Positions 17,689 through 25,788 of a stretch of 64,000 bases of DNA are shown one piece after another. The stretch's first letter is position 1; every line of letters starts with the position of its first letter. The stretch comes from G963720475 sp963720475 (GTDB taxonomy: Bacteria; Actinomycetota; Thermoleophilia; Solirubrobacterales; Thermoleophilaceae): assembly GCA_963720475.1 (NCBI GenBank), contig OY970394.1, positions 2,356,001 to 2,420,000 on the forward strand. The letters run 5' to 3'. The notes beneath the pieces are model-generated. The model worked only from the letters and a program-made list of their open reading frames with translations, was not told the DNA's origin and searched no databases. The position numbers and the translations under genes are program-made.

Positions 17689-18141
17689 TCAGAACTCGCC
17701 GGCGACGACCTTCCCGCACCCGCAGCTCTTCTCCAGGTCGGGAATGAACGAACTCGGCGTCTCCTCCTCATCCTCACCGACAGTCGGCTCCGGCCCGATC
17801 ATCACCACCGACCCGGCCTGGAGCACGGGTCGCGCATCGAACCCAACCTCCTCGGCCGCCTGCTTCGCGCTGTCCTCGTTCCCGTAGTCGGCATAGGTCA
17901 TCACCTCGGTGTCGTCACAGAAGTAACCCTCCACCGGGTCGGCGTCCAGGCCGACCTCGCTCGCGCGCCATTCGCCGTCCTCACAGACACCGGCCGTCTT
18001 CGCGTTCTCGGCTGTGAAGGACTTCACCGTTTCGAGCGAGAGGCTTCCCCCGCCCCCGCCGCCGCCGCCATCGTCGTCGCCGCCACAACCCGCCAACGCA
18101 GCCAATGCCAGCACAGAACAGACCCAGATCGTCGCCCGCAT
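17689..18141 (-). CDS. Putative lipoprotein, unknown function
   Basis: The 150-residue product has a signal peptide and lipobox LAGC at residues 16-19, followed by a long Gly/Asp tether. The mature region has two Cys-containing patches (GVCEDGEWRA, GYFCDDTEVM) and ends with CGCGKVVAGEF. Cysteines are evenly spread and may form disulfides outside the membrane. It lies between pckG and the divergent sucC gene. No family is recognised. Confidence 0.75.
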   Translation of the reverse strand: MRATIWVCSVLALAALAGCGGDDDGGGGGGGGSLSLETVKSFTAENAKTAGVCEDGEWRASEVGLDADPVEGYFCDDTEVMTYADYGNEDSAKQAAEEVGFDARPVLQAGSVVMIGPEPTVGEDEEETPSSFIPDLEKSCGCGKVVAGEF

Positions 18142-18224
18142 GCAAGTCCCCTTTGCCCGTCGCGTGTCCGAGCCGCGATGTTAACCGACGCTCGCGGGCT
18201 CGGATAGGGTTCGCGACCGCCGCG

Positions 18225-19445
18225 ATGCGCTTCTTCGAATACGAATCACGCAAGCTGGTCGAGCAGGCCGGCATCCCGGTGACCGACTACGGGTTCGCGA
18301 GGACCGCCGACGAGGCGCGCGAGATCGCCGCGCGGATCGACGGCCCGACCGTTGTCAAGTCGCAGGTGCTGACCGGCGGCCGGATGAAGGCGGGCGGCGT
18401 CCAGTTCGCCGACACCCCCGACGAGGCCGCCAAGTACGCGGCCGACATCCTCGTGCTCGAGATCAACGGCCACATGCCGCGCGGCGTGCTCGTCGACCCG
18501 AAGGCCGAGGTCAAACAGGAGTACTACGCCGGCGTCGTCTGGGACGGCACGCGCAAGCAGCCGCTGATGCTGTTCTCCGACATGGGCGGGATCGACATCG
18601 AGCAGGTCGCCGAGGAGCACCCCGACCACGTCGGCCGCGGCCACTTCTCGACGCTCAAGCCGTTCTCCGACTTCCAGGCGAAGCAGGTGATCGCGGCGGC
18701 GGGCGTCACCGGCCGCCCGCTCCAGCGCCTCACGCCGATCCTCGCCCGCCTCGCGCAGCTGTTCCTCGACCGCGACATGACGCTCGCCGAGATCAATCCG
18801 CTCGCCGAGCTCGAGGACGGCAGCTTCGTCGCGCTCGACGCCCACATGGAGATGGAGGACGAGGGCAAGCCACGCCAGAAGAAGGTGCTCGAGGCGCTCG
18901 AGATCGCCGACGACGACAACCGCGAGGGCTACGAGCCGTCCGACTTCGAGGTCGCCGTCGCCGCGATCGACGCCGCCGACCACCGCGGGGTCATCCAGGG
19001 CAAGGACAAGGGGTTCGAGGGCAACATCGGCCTCGTGATCGGCGCCGGTGGCGGTTCGCTCACACTCACCGACGCCGTCCGCTCGCAGGGCGGCAAGCCG
19101 GCGAACTACTCCGAGATCGGCGGCAACCCGTCCGTTGCCAAGGCGCGCGGCCTCGCGACCGAGGTGCTGAAGAAGGACGGCGTCGAGAAGATCGCGGTGA
19201 TGATGTCGATCGTCTCGAACACGCGCGTGGACATCGTCGCCCGCGGCGTGATCCAGGCGTGCCTCGACCTCGGTAAGGACCCGGGCGAGACGATCGCGAT
19301 CTTCCGCATCCCTGGCGCCTGGGAGGAAGAGGGCTTCAAGATCCTCGAGAAGTACGGGATCGAGTACTGCGACCGCTCGGTCTCGATGCACGAGGCGGCA
19401 GGCCGCGCGGTGTCGAAGATCCAAGGGGAAGCCGCGGCCGCATGA
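18225..19445 (+). CDS. sucC: Succinate-CoA ligase-like beta subunit (ATP-grasp), divergent type
   Basis: The 406-residue ATP-grasp subunit binds nucleotide (VVKSQVLTGGRMKAGGVQFA) and carries the CoA-ligase core (NIGLVIGAGGGSLTLTDAV, PANYSEIGGNPS). The first residues MRFFEYESRKLVEQAGIPV and the end EKYGIEYCDRSVSMHEAAG differ from canonical SucC and recall ATP-citrate lyase and malate-CoA ligase relatives. Succinate is the default substrate; malate is conceivable because a malyl-CoA lyase lies 3.3 kb upstream. The ATG at 18225 is the first in frame with homology. It overlaps sucD by 4 bases (ATGA). Confidence 0.85.
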   Translation: MRFFEYESRKLVEQAGIPVTDYGFARTADEAREIAARIDGPTVVKSQVLTGGRMKAGGVQFADTPDEAAKYAADILVLEINGHMPRGVLVDPKAEVKQEYYAGVVWDGTRKQPLMLFSDMGGIDIEQVAEEHPDHVGRGHFSTLKPFSDFQAKQVIAAAGVTGRPLQRLTPILARLAQLFLDRDMTLAEINPLAELEDGSFVALDAHMEMEDEGKPRQKKVLEALEIADDDNREGYEPSDFEVAVAAIDAADHRGVIQGKDKGFEGNIGLVIGAGGGSLTLTDAVRSQGGKPANYSEIGGNPSVAKARGLATEVLKKDGVEKIAVMMSIVSNTRVDIVARGVIQACLDLGKDPGETIAIFRIPGAWEEEGFKILEKYGIEYCDRSVSMHEAAGRAVSKIQGEAAAA

Positions 19446-20368
19446 GCATCCTCATCAACGAGGACACAACCTTCATCGTCCAGGGCATCACCGGGCGCGA
19501 GGCCGTCAACCTCACGCGCGAGTGCCTCGACTACGGCTCGAAGATCGTCGGCGGCGTCACACCCGGCCGCAAGGGCCGCGACGTCCACGGCGTGCCGGTC
19601 TTCGACACCGTCGAGCAGGTGGTCGAGCACAACGGCGGCACGGCTCCGGACGGCTCTGTCGTCACCGTCCCCCCCGCCTTCACCAAGGACGCCGTCTTCG
19701 AGGCGCTCGAGAACGGGATCAAGCTGATCGTCGTCGTCACCGAGCGCATCCCGCGGCAGGACGTGGCCCAGATGGTCGAGCTCGCCGACGAGCACGGCGC
19801 GCGGATCATCGGGCCGAACTGCCTCGGGCTGATCGTCCCCGGCGTCGCGAAGATGGGCGGCATCGGCGGGCCGGCGAAGAACGCGGAGCAGGCTTACCAG
19901 GCGGGCTCGATAGGCGTGATGAGCCGCTCTGGCGGGATGACTACCGAGATCTCCTCGACCCTGACCGCCGCCGGCCTCGGCGTCTCGACCGCGATCTCGA
20001 TCGGCGGCGACGCGATCATCGGCTCCACCTACGCCGAGCTGATGCCGTTCTTCGAGGACGACGGGCAGACCGAGGCGATCGTGATCTACACCGAGCCCGG
20101 CGGGCGGATGGAGGCGCAGCTCGCCGAGTGGCGCGCCGACAACGACTCGCGGCTGCCGATCGTCGCCTTCATGGCGGGGCGCTTCATGGACGACGAGGAG
20201 ATGAAGGGCATGAGCTTCGGACACGCGGGCACGATCGTCGAGGGCAAGGAGGACACGGCGACCGAGAAGATCGCGCGCCTCGAGGGCGCCGGCATCCCCG
20301 TCGTCGAGCGGATCGACGAGATTCCCGACGCCGTCAAGGCGAAGCTCGGTGAGGGAGCGGCCGCCTGA
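19442..20368 (+). CDS. sucD: Succinate-CoA ligase-like alpha subunit
   Basis: The 308-residue subunit has the CoA-binding Rossmann start FIVQGITGREA, the GPNCLGLIVPG segment, and the active-site phosphohistidine in MSFGHAGTIVEGKEDTATEK near residue 260. An insertion (GGPAKNAEQAYQAG) sits before the SIGVMSRSGGMTTEIS motif. It pairs with the ATP-grasp subunit in one alpha-beta enzyme. The stop overlaps the next ATG by one base (TGATG), indicating tight coupling with the ferredoxin-like gene. Confidence 0.9.
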   Translation: MSILINEDTTFIVQGITGREAVNLTRECLDYGSKIVGGVTPGRKGRDVHGVPVFDTVEQVVEHNGGTAPDGSVVTVPPAFTKDAVFEALENGIKLIVVVTERIPRQDVAQMVELADEHGARIIGPNCLGLIVPGVAKMGGIGGPAKNAEQAYQAGSIGVMSRSGGMTTEISSTLTAAGLGVSTAISIGGDAIIGSTYAELMPFFEDDGQTEAIVIYTEPGGRMEAQLAEWRADNDSRLPIVAFMAGRFMDDEEMKGMSFGHAGTIVEGKEDTATEKIARLEGAGIPVVERIDEIPDAVKAKLGEGAAA

Positions 20369-20607
20369 TGGCCGGTACGTTCATCGACGTCGAGCTCTCC
20401 GGCGAGGCGACGACCGATCCCGAGGTCGGCCGCAAGCTCGAGGAGGTCTGCCCGGTGGACATATTCGCCGCCGCCGAGAGTGGTGGCGCCGAGGTCGTCG
20501 AGCGCAACCTCGACGAGTGCGTCCTGTGCGAGCTCTGCGTCGAGGCCGCCCCGCCCGGGACGGTCAAGGTCGTGAAGCTCTACGACGGCACGACGCTCGA
20601 GCGTTAG
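20368..20607 (+). CDS. Small FixX-like 4Fe-4S ferredoxin
   Basis: The 79-residue protein has four cysteines at 28, 51, 54 and 57: VCPVDIF first, then ECVLCELCVEAAPPG. A separate CP followed later by CxxCxxC is the arrangement in FixX-type ferredoxins, enough for a single 4Fe-4S cluster. The start codon overlaps the sucD stop, so its output is coupled to the CoA ligase. I know of no standard role for a ferredoxin with succinate-CoA ligase; it may serve an electron-transfer flavoprotein or 2-oxoacid step elsewhere. Confidence 0.72.
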   Translation: MAGTFIDVELSGEATTDPEVGRKLEEVCPVDIFAAAESGGAEVVERNLDECVLCELCVEAAPPGTVKVVKLYDGTTLER

Positions 20608-20617
20608 CGGGCGGGCC

Positions 20618-21202
20618 ATGGGCCAAGCGGTAGTCAGGCGGCGGCTGGACCCGGCGAAGCACGCCGAACGCCGCATCGCGATCGAGCGCTGCTTCATGAC
20701 GCTGCCGGTTGAGGCGAGGCGCTCGCTCGGGACACTGGTCTTGCGGCGGCCGCCCACTTCGCCGCTGCGAAAAGGACTGCTCGGGTGGCTGGTCGTGCGT
20801 GGCTTCGCCGCCGTCGAGCGTGAGGACTGGGAGCTCCTGCGGTCCTTCTATGCCGAAGACATCGAGTACTCGATGACGAGCCCCGATGGGACGCCTTTCA
20901 TCGGCGAAGCGGAGGGACGACACGGCATGGACGGCCTCATCGCGATGTTCGAGGAGGTGCTTCAGATGTTCGACTTTGCCACCTACCGCGTGCTCGAAGT
21001 GCTCGACGCCGGCGACTGGTTCGTCACCCTCACCGAGATGGACCTCCGCGGCCGCGCCAGCGGTATCGAGATGGCGCAGGAACAGGGTCACGTCTACAAC
21101 GTCGTCGACGGACGGATCATCCGGCAGCGGACATACTTCTCTGCGCGTACCGCGCTCGAGACGGTCGGCCTCGCCCACATTGCCGACGAGCTCGAGGCCT
21201 AA
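20618..21202 (+). CDS. SnoaL/NTF2-like protein
   Basis: The 194-residue product has a basic N-terminal extension of about 60 residues and then an NTF2-like domain (FAAVEREDWELLRSFYAEDIEYSM, DGRIIRQRTYFS near the end) of the SnoaL_2 kind. Proteins of this fold act as small-molecule isomerases, hydrolases or binding proteins, and no catalytic residue is assigned here. It starts 10 bases after the ferredoxin stop in the same direction. The role in this operon is unknown. Confidence 0.7.
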   Translation: MGQAVVRRRLDPAKHAERRIAIERCFMTLPVEARRSLGTLVLRRPPTSPLRKGLLGWLVVRGFAAVEREDWELLRSFYAEDIEYSMTSPDGTPFIGEAEGRHGMDGLIAMFEEVLQMFDFATYRVLEVLDAGDWFVTLTEMDLRGRASGIEMAQEQGHVYNVVDGRIIRQRTYFSARTALETVGLAHIADELEA

Positions 21203-21224
21203 CAGCGCCCGTTAGGGTCGGAGC

Positions 21225-21647
21225 GTGGGCTCGGCCGAGATCACCCCTGAGTTCATCGCTGAGCGGATCGCCGGCTCCTTCCCCGGAAACCTGGGGATCG
21301 AGTTCGTCGAGGTCGGCGAGCAGCACATCCGCGGGCGGCTGGTCGTGGACGACCGCCACCTCCATCCCGGCGGCTACGTCCACGGCGGGGTCTGGGTCGC
21401 GTTCGCCGACACGGTCGCGGCCTGGGGAACCTTCGGCCGGCTCGAGCCCGGCCAGGATTTCACCACCTCCGAGCTGAAGACCAACGTGTTCACGGCGGCC
21501 CGTCCCGGCGACACCCTCATCGCCACGGCCGAACCGCTCCACGTCGGCCGGCGCACGCAGGTCTGGCAGGTCAGGATCGAGAAGGACGAGCGCCTCGTGG
21601 CGTTCTTCGTCTGCACGCAGCACGTGCTCGAGGCCCGCGGCGGGTGA
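21225..21647 (+). CDS. PaaI-type hot-dog thioesterase
   Basis: The 140-residue protein has the PaaI/YdiI pattern HPGGYVHGGVWVAFADTVAAW, where the HGG turn and the following Asp form the thioesterase active site, then TTSELKTNVFTAA and the trimmed C-terminal strand. It begins at GTG 21225, 22 bases past the preceding stop. It probably hydrolyses an aromatic or medium-chain acyl-CoA. Length agrees with the family. Confidence 0.85.
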   Translation: MGSAEITPEFIAERIAGSFPGNLGIEFVEVGEQHIRGRLVVDDRHLHPGGYVHGGVWVAFADTVAAWGTFGRLEPGQDFTTSELKTNVFTAARPGDTLIATAEPLHVGRRTQVWQVRIEKDERLVAFFVCTQHVLEARGG

Positions 21648-21651
21648 CGGC

Positions 21652-22500
21652 GTGCGCGAGCGAACGCGCTGGGTCCTCGCGCTCGCGGCCGCGGGCGCGG
21701 CTCTCGTCCTCGTCGTAGCGCTCACAGAGGGCGATAGCGGCGGGGGCGGCGACGGATCGTTGCCGGCGACCTCGCTGTTCGACTGCGTCAAGGACAGCCG
21801 CCGCCTCGACGCATGCCGGCCGCTCGCGCCGCCCGGCGCCCGCGACGGAGGCGGCCGCTTCGTCAGCTGCCGCGCGACGGGAAAATGGAAGGTCCGGCGC
21901 GGATCGCGCGAGCGCAAGCGGATCGCCCTCACCTTCGACGACGGACCGAGCCCCTTCACCCACTACGTGCTCGACGTGCTCAGCCGCCACAAAGTCCGCG
22001 CGACGTTCTTCGTCGTGGGGACGATGATCCCCGGACGCAGGCGCTTGCTGCGCGAGACGCTCGCACGCGGCAACGAGATCGGCAACCACTCGTGGGCGCA
22101 CGGGATCCTCACCCGGCGCGGAGCGAACGCGACACGCGACATGCGCGCAACGAACGCCGCGATCGAGGCGGCAACGGGCTTCAGGCCGTGCACCTTCCGC
22201 CCGCCCTACGGCCTCGTGGATTCGCGGCTGGTCCGCCGGGCGCACGAGCTCGGGATGACGACGGTGATGTGGACGACGAGCTCCGAGGACTACCTCGGCG
22301 AAGCCGGCGCTGTGGTCGCGCAACGGGCGCTCCTTGGGACGCGCGCCGGCTCGATCGTGCTGATGCACGACGGCGGCGGCTCGACGCGCATCCCCACCGT
22401 CCACGCGCTCTCGCGCGTGATCCGCAAGCTGAAGAAGCGCGGCTACGAGCTCGTGACCGTGTCACAGCTGCTGCGCCAGCCGGTGCTGTTCGGGCCCTAG
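21652..22500 (+). CDS. Secreted polysaccharide deacetylase
   Basis: The 282-residue protein has one N-terminal hydrophobic segment (residues 7-24), then a canonical NodB domain: ALTFDDGPSPFTHYVLD, GNEIGNHSWAHGIL (metal His pair), FRPPYGLVD, and VLMHDGGGS. Spacing of motifs is normal, so the enzyme should be active on chitin- or peptidoglycan-like glycans outside the cell. GTG start 4 bases after the thioesterase stop. Its last 4 bases overlap the convergent SCP2-like gene. Confidence 0.9.
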   Translation: MRERTRWVLALAAAGAALVLVVALTEGDSGGGGDGSLPATSLFDCVKDSRRLDACRPLAPPGARDGGGRFVSCRATGKWKVRRGSRERKRIALTFDDGPSPFTHYVLDVLSRHKVRATFFVVGTMIPGRRRLLRETLARGNEIGNHSWAHGILTRRGANATRDMRATNAAIEAATGFRPCTFRPPYGLVDSRLVRRAHELGMTTVMWTTSSEDYLGEAGAVVAQRALLGTRAGSIVLMHDGGGSTRIPTVHALSRVIRKLKKRGYELVTVSQLLRQPVLFGP

Positions 22501-22856
22501 AGCGAACGCGAGCGCAACATCCGGCGCTCGATCACGTTCCCGAGCAGCTTGACGACGCCCGGATCGCCATGGACCTTCACGTGGCCGTGCTCGTAGGCGT
22601 CTACCCACTGCTCGAGCGTCCCCTCCACGGCGAGCTCGTTGAACGTCGTGCGCGGCATCGAAATATCCACGCGCGAGTCGGCCGCGGGGTCCTTGGTCAC
22701 CTTCGGCCCGGGCACCTCGACCCGCCAGGCCGGCGTGTCGCCGCGGGACTGGAGTTCGAGCTTGACGACCAGCTTCAGCGACTTGAACGACGGCACCTCG
22801 TCGTCGAGGCGCTTGACCGCCTGCTCGATCAGCGTCTTCGTGTCGGCCGACGACAT
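22497..22856 (-). CDS. SCP2 sterol-carrier-like domain protein
   Basis: The 119-residue protein fits the SCP2 fold: a strand series (SLKLVVKLELQSRGD, AWRVEVPGP) followed by SRVDISMPRTTFNELAVEGT and the helix region VKVHGDPGVVKLLGNVIERR. SCP2-like proteins bind acyl-CoA or lipids. It is 7 bases downstream of the acyl-CoA dehydrogenase gene in the same direction, consistent with lipid or acyl-CoA handling. Confidence 0.78.
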   Translation of the reverse strand: MSSADTKTLIEQAVKRLDDEVPSFKSLKLVVKLELQSRGDTPAWRVEVPGPKVTKDPAADSRVDISMPRTTFNELAVEGTLEQWVDAYEHGHVKVHGDPGVVKLLGNVIERRMLRSRSL

Positions 22857-22863
22857 GCCGCGC

Positions 22864-24078
22864 CTAGATCTTGTTGCGCTCGAGCAGCTTCTTGCCGATG
22901 ACCATCTTCTGGATCTCGGAAGTGCCCTCGCCGATCAGCAGCAGCGGCGCGTCGCGGTAGATGCGCTCGATCTCGTACTCCTTCGAGTAGCCGTAGCCGC
23001 CGTGGATGCGGAGCGACTCCTCGGCGTTCTCCTTCGCCGCCTCGGAGGCGAACAGCTTGGCCATCCCGGCCTCGAGGTCGGAGCGCTCGCCGGCGTCCTT
23101 CATCCGCGCGGCCTTCAGCGTCAAGAGGCGTGCCGCCTCCAACCGCGTGCCCATCTCGGCGAGCTTGAAGCTGATCGCCTGGTGTTCCGCTATCGGCTTG
23201 CCGAACGTCTTGCGCTGCTGCGAGTACTCGAGCGCGAGCTCGAGCGCGCGCTGGGCGACGCCTACGCCGCGGGCGGCGACGTTCACACGGCCGACCTCGA
23301 GCGCATCCATCATCTGGCCGAAGCCCTTGTTGAGCCCGGCCTCCTCGCCGCCGAGGATCCGCTCCGGCGGGCACTTGTAGCCGCTGTAGATGAGCTCGGT
23401 GGACTCCACGCCCTTGTAGCCCATCTTCTTGATCTTCGGCGGCACGTCGAGCCCGGTCCAGTCGCCCTCGTTCTTGTCCGCCCAGGGCTCCTTCTCGGTG
23501 ATGAAACAGGTCATGCCCTTGTAGGGCGGATCGGCCTTGGTGTCCGTCTTCACCAGGACGAACACGACGCCCGAGCCGAGCCCGTTCGTGACCCACATCT
23601 TCTGCCCGTCGATCGCCCAGTTGCCGTCGTCGCCCTTCTTCGCGACCGACTTGATCCCCTGGACGTCCGACCCGACCTCCGGTTCCGAGAGCGAGAAGGC
23701 AGCGCGGATCTCGCCGGTGGCCATCTTCGGCAGGAAGTAGTCCTTCTGCTCGTCGGTGCCGAACTTCAGCAGCAGGTACGAGCCGATGAAGTGCGTGTTG
23801 ACGACGCCCGAAATCGAGATCCAGCCGCGCGATAGCTCCTCGACGATCATCGCGTAGGTCGTCAGGTCGAGCCCCATCCCGCCGTACTCCTCGGGGATCG
23901 TGACGCCGAACAGCCCGAGCTCCTTCATCTGCTCGACGATCGGCTCGGGGAACTTGTCCTCGTGGTCGTACTCCTCGGCGTTCGGGATGATCTGCTCGTC
24001 CGCGAACTGCCGCACCATCTCGGTGATCGCGCGCTGCTCGTCGGTCAGATCGTTGTACTGCTCGGTCGCTACGGCCAT
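22864..24078 (-). CDS. Acyl-CoA dehydrogenase, candidate methylsuccinyl-CoA dehydrogenase
   Basis: The 404-residue flavoprotein has FAD-binding RAAFSLSEPEVGSDVQGIKS, the substrate segment KMWVTNGLGSG, helix LEYSQQRKTFGKPIAEHQ, and the catalytic Glu in LLLIGEGTSEIQ. Size is that of a normal acyl-CoA dehydrogenase; proteobacterial methylsuccinyl-CoA dehydrogenases are longer, while shorter ones accompany ccr and ecm in some actinobacteria (recalled, not checked). Position among the ethylmalonyl-CoA genes makes that role plausible, but a beta-oxidation substrate is equally possible from sequence. Confidence 0.82.
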   Translation of the reverse strand: MAVATEQYNDLTDEQRAITEMVRQFADEQIIPNAEEYDHEDKFPEPIVEQMKELGLFGVTIPEEYGGMGLDLTTYAMIVEELSRGWISISGVVNTHFIGSYLLLKFGTDEQKDYFLPKMATGEIRAAFSLSEPEVGSDVQGIKSVAKKGDDGNWAIDGQKMWVTNGLGSGVVFVLVKTDTKADPPYKGMTCFITEKEPWADKNEGDWTGLDVPPKIKKMGYKGVESTELIYSGYKCPPERILGGEEAGLNKGFGQMMDALEVGRVNVAARGVGVAQRALELALEYSQQRKTFGKPIAEHQAISFKLAEMGTRLEAARLLTLKAARMKDAGERSDLEAGMAKLFASEAAKENAEESLRIHGGYGYSKEYEIERIYRDAPLLLIGEGTSEIQKMVIGKKLLERNKI

Positions 24079-24156
24079 GCGGCTCGGACTCTCCTGACTG
24101 TCGCTCGCGGGAAGGCGGGCCAGTCTATCTACGCACTGCGGGCTGCCGCCGGGCGA

Positions 24157-24888
24157 CTAGCCGCAGTGCTTCGTACGTGAGGCCTTCGCGCGCGTGCGCT
24201 GGCCGAGCCGCTTCTTGAGGCGGCTCTTGGCGCGCTTCTTCGCGTCGGAGGACTTCGCGTCCTCGTTCGCCTTGCGCGCGTTCTTCACCTGCTTCTTGCG
24301 CAGCGTGTAGAGCTTGCTCGCCGACGTGCAGGCCTTGCTCACCGCGGGAGTCGAAAGCGGCGTCCCGGTGGTGTTGCCGAACAACTGCGTGGCGGTAGCG
24401 CCCTTCGAAGTGTCGAACGTCGCCGCCCCGAAGGCGATGCCGAGGCCCTCGCTCGTCTTCTCGGGGTCGAGCATGTTCTGGTTGTGGCCTGGGCTGTTGC
24501 GCCAGATCTCGAACAGCGAACGCGGGGTGGCGTCGGTGTCGACGACGATGTTCTCGGTCAGCGCGCTCCCCTGGTAACCGGCGGCCGTGGCCCGCGTCCG
24601 CGGGGTCGAGCCGTTCAGCCCGGTGTGCTCGAAGTAGTTCTGAGCCACCATGTCGTTCGAGTGGGCGCGCGCCGCCTGCGCGAGAGCGCTGTCCACGCCG
24701 AGCTGGGTGCGCCCGTTCTGCGCCCGGTACACGTTCACCAGGCACTGGAGGGCGACCTCCGACGCGCCAATGTTTGAGGCGGTCACCGCCGTGTCGGCAC
24801 CCGCGCACTCCTGGGCGCTGGCCGGGGCGGCAGCGAAGGCGAGGGTCAGCGCAGCAGTGGCGAGCGCAATTGAAAGCTTGCGGGCCAT
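24157..24888 (-). CDS. Secreted CAP/SCP-domain protein
   Basis: The 243-residue product has a signal peptide ending ASAQ at about residue 25 and a CAP domain with the hallmarks RAHSNDMVAQNYFEHTG, ENIVVDTDA and EIWRNSPGHNQNML. Actinobacterial CAP proteins are extracellular and of uncertain enzymatic role. The C-terminal 60 residues are a highly basic Lys/Arg/Ala tail that may bind cell-wall polymers or nucleic acid. The ATG at 24888 gives a better signal peptide than the upstream in-frame start at 24909. Confidence 0.87.
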   Translation of the reverse strand: MARKLSIALATAALTLAFAAAPASAQECAGADTAVTASNIGASEVALQCLVNVYRAQNGRTQLGVDSALAQAARAHSNDMVAQNYFEHTGLNGSTPRTRATAAGYQGSALTENIVVDTDATPRSLFEIWRNSPGHNQNMLDPEKTSEGLGIAFGAATFDTSKGATATQLFGNTTGTPLSTPAVSKACTSASKLYTLRKKQVKNARKANEDAKSSDAKKRAKSRLKKRLGQRTRAKASRTKHCG

Positions 24889-24941
24889 GCCCTCAAGGTA
24901 GAGGACCACGCGGCGTTTGGCGAGCGACTCTTAGGAGCTTC

Positions 24942-25493
24942 TTAGAGGCCGGAGATGTGCCGGTTCGTGAATGCGGAGGTCGGCCGCATCGTCTTGGTCC
25001 AGCGCGGGCCGCTCGAGCTCGAGTTGTTGTAGCCGGTGTCGAACCGCAGGCCGGCGACGACGATGAAGCCGTGCTGGTTGTTGCCGTACCAAGTGATCCA
25101 CTTGCCCTTGCCCGGTACGCCCTTGCTCTGGAGCGCGAGTGCGTCGAGCGGCGTCTCGAGCAGGCTCGGCTTGGCCGCCTCGAGCACGTAGCTGACGGCG
25201 CCCGAGCAGTCGTAGCCCGAGTCGATCGCGAAGTCCTTGTGGCCACCGCCGTAGACGTAGGGCTTGTTCGAGATGCGGTTGCCCGCCTCGATCGCGCGCA
25301 CGACGGCCTTCGGCGCGCCGGCGGGCGGGATGACCTTGCCGGCGGAGGTGAGCTTGGCCTTCTTCGGCGGCTGCAGCTTGGGGTCGCTCGGGTTCGCGCC
25401 GCCCGTGCTGGGCGCCGCGAGTGCGGCGCTCGGCGCGCACAGGCACGCCACGACGAGCGCGGCGGCTACGGGAATGTGTCGAATGCGGGACAC
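24942..25493 (-). CDS. Secreted NlpC/P60-type cell-wall hydrolase
   Basis: The 183-residue protein has a signal peptide (residues 8-27), a Pro-rich linker and an NlpC/P60-like domain: PYVYGGGHKDFAIDSGYDCS with the catalytic Cys in YDCSG, and a His in QHGFIVVAG. These enzymes cut peptidoglycan stem peptides. The third triad residue is not clear, and the C-terminal half is shorter than usual. GTG start at 25493 lies directly behind a c-di-AMP riboswitch, as for cell-wall hydrolases of other actinobacteria, so expression probably responds to c-di-AMP. Confidence 0.82.
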   Translation of the reverse strand: MSRIRHIPVAAALVVACLCAPSAALAAPSTGGANPSDPKLQPPKKAKLTSAGKVIPPAGAPKAVVRAIEAGNRISNKPYVYGGGHKDFAIDSGYDCSGAVSYVLEAAKPSLLETPLDALALQSKGVPGKGKWITWYGNNQHGFIVVAGLRFDTGYNNSSSSGPRWTKTMRPTSAFTNRHISGL

Positions 25494-25506
25494 GGTCTCT
25501 CTCGTA

Positions 25507-25655
25507 CGCCTGCGGGGTTAGCTGACGGGCTCGCGCTGAAAGAGCTTGCGCGTCTCCCTGTAGGGAGATTCGCCCCAGTGGCTTCTTGCCACCTGTGGGT
25601 CCCCCGCTCCACGTGTGAACGCGGACTCGGCGTGCGCGCACCGTAGCAAAGCCGC
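25507..25655 (-). ncRNA. Cyclic di-AMP (ydaO-yuaA) riboswitch, copy 1
   Basis: Read on the minus strand, the segment holds the conserved ydaO blocks in order: CGCCGAGTCCGC, GGGGGACCC, GGGGCGAATC and, near the 3' end, CCGTCAGCTAACCCCGCAGG. A second copy upstream of another gene in this window shares the same blocks. The 3' conserved strand ends about 15 bases before the GTG of the NlpC/P60 gene, so the switch may act on translation or on premature termination. Boundaries are approximate. Confidence 0.82.
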
Positions 25656-25788
25656 GGACCGGCTTCGTGTGAGGGCCCGCACACACCTTGGGAATGGGAC
25701 ATGGCCGTTTGAGATTCGATGCCGGGCCCGACTTCCGCAACGCTTGCGACAAAAGTTGCAATCCCGGCGGCCCTACGATCCGCCGGCG

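Noticed and set aside
15701..17887. Very long + strand frame opposite PEP carboxykinase
   Set aside because: It is an antisense shadow of pckG typical of high-GC codon bias; the pckG frame has complete family motifs.
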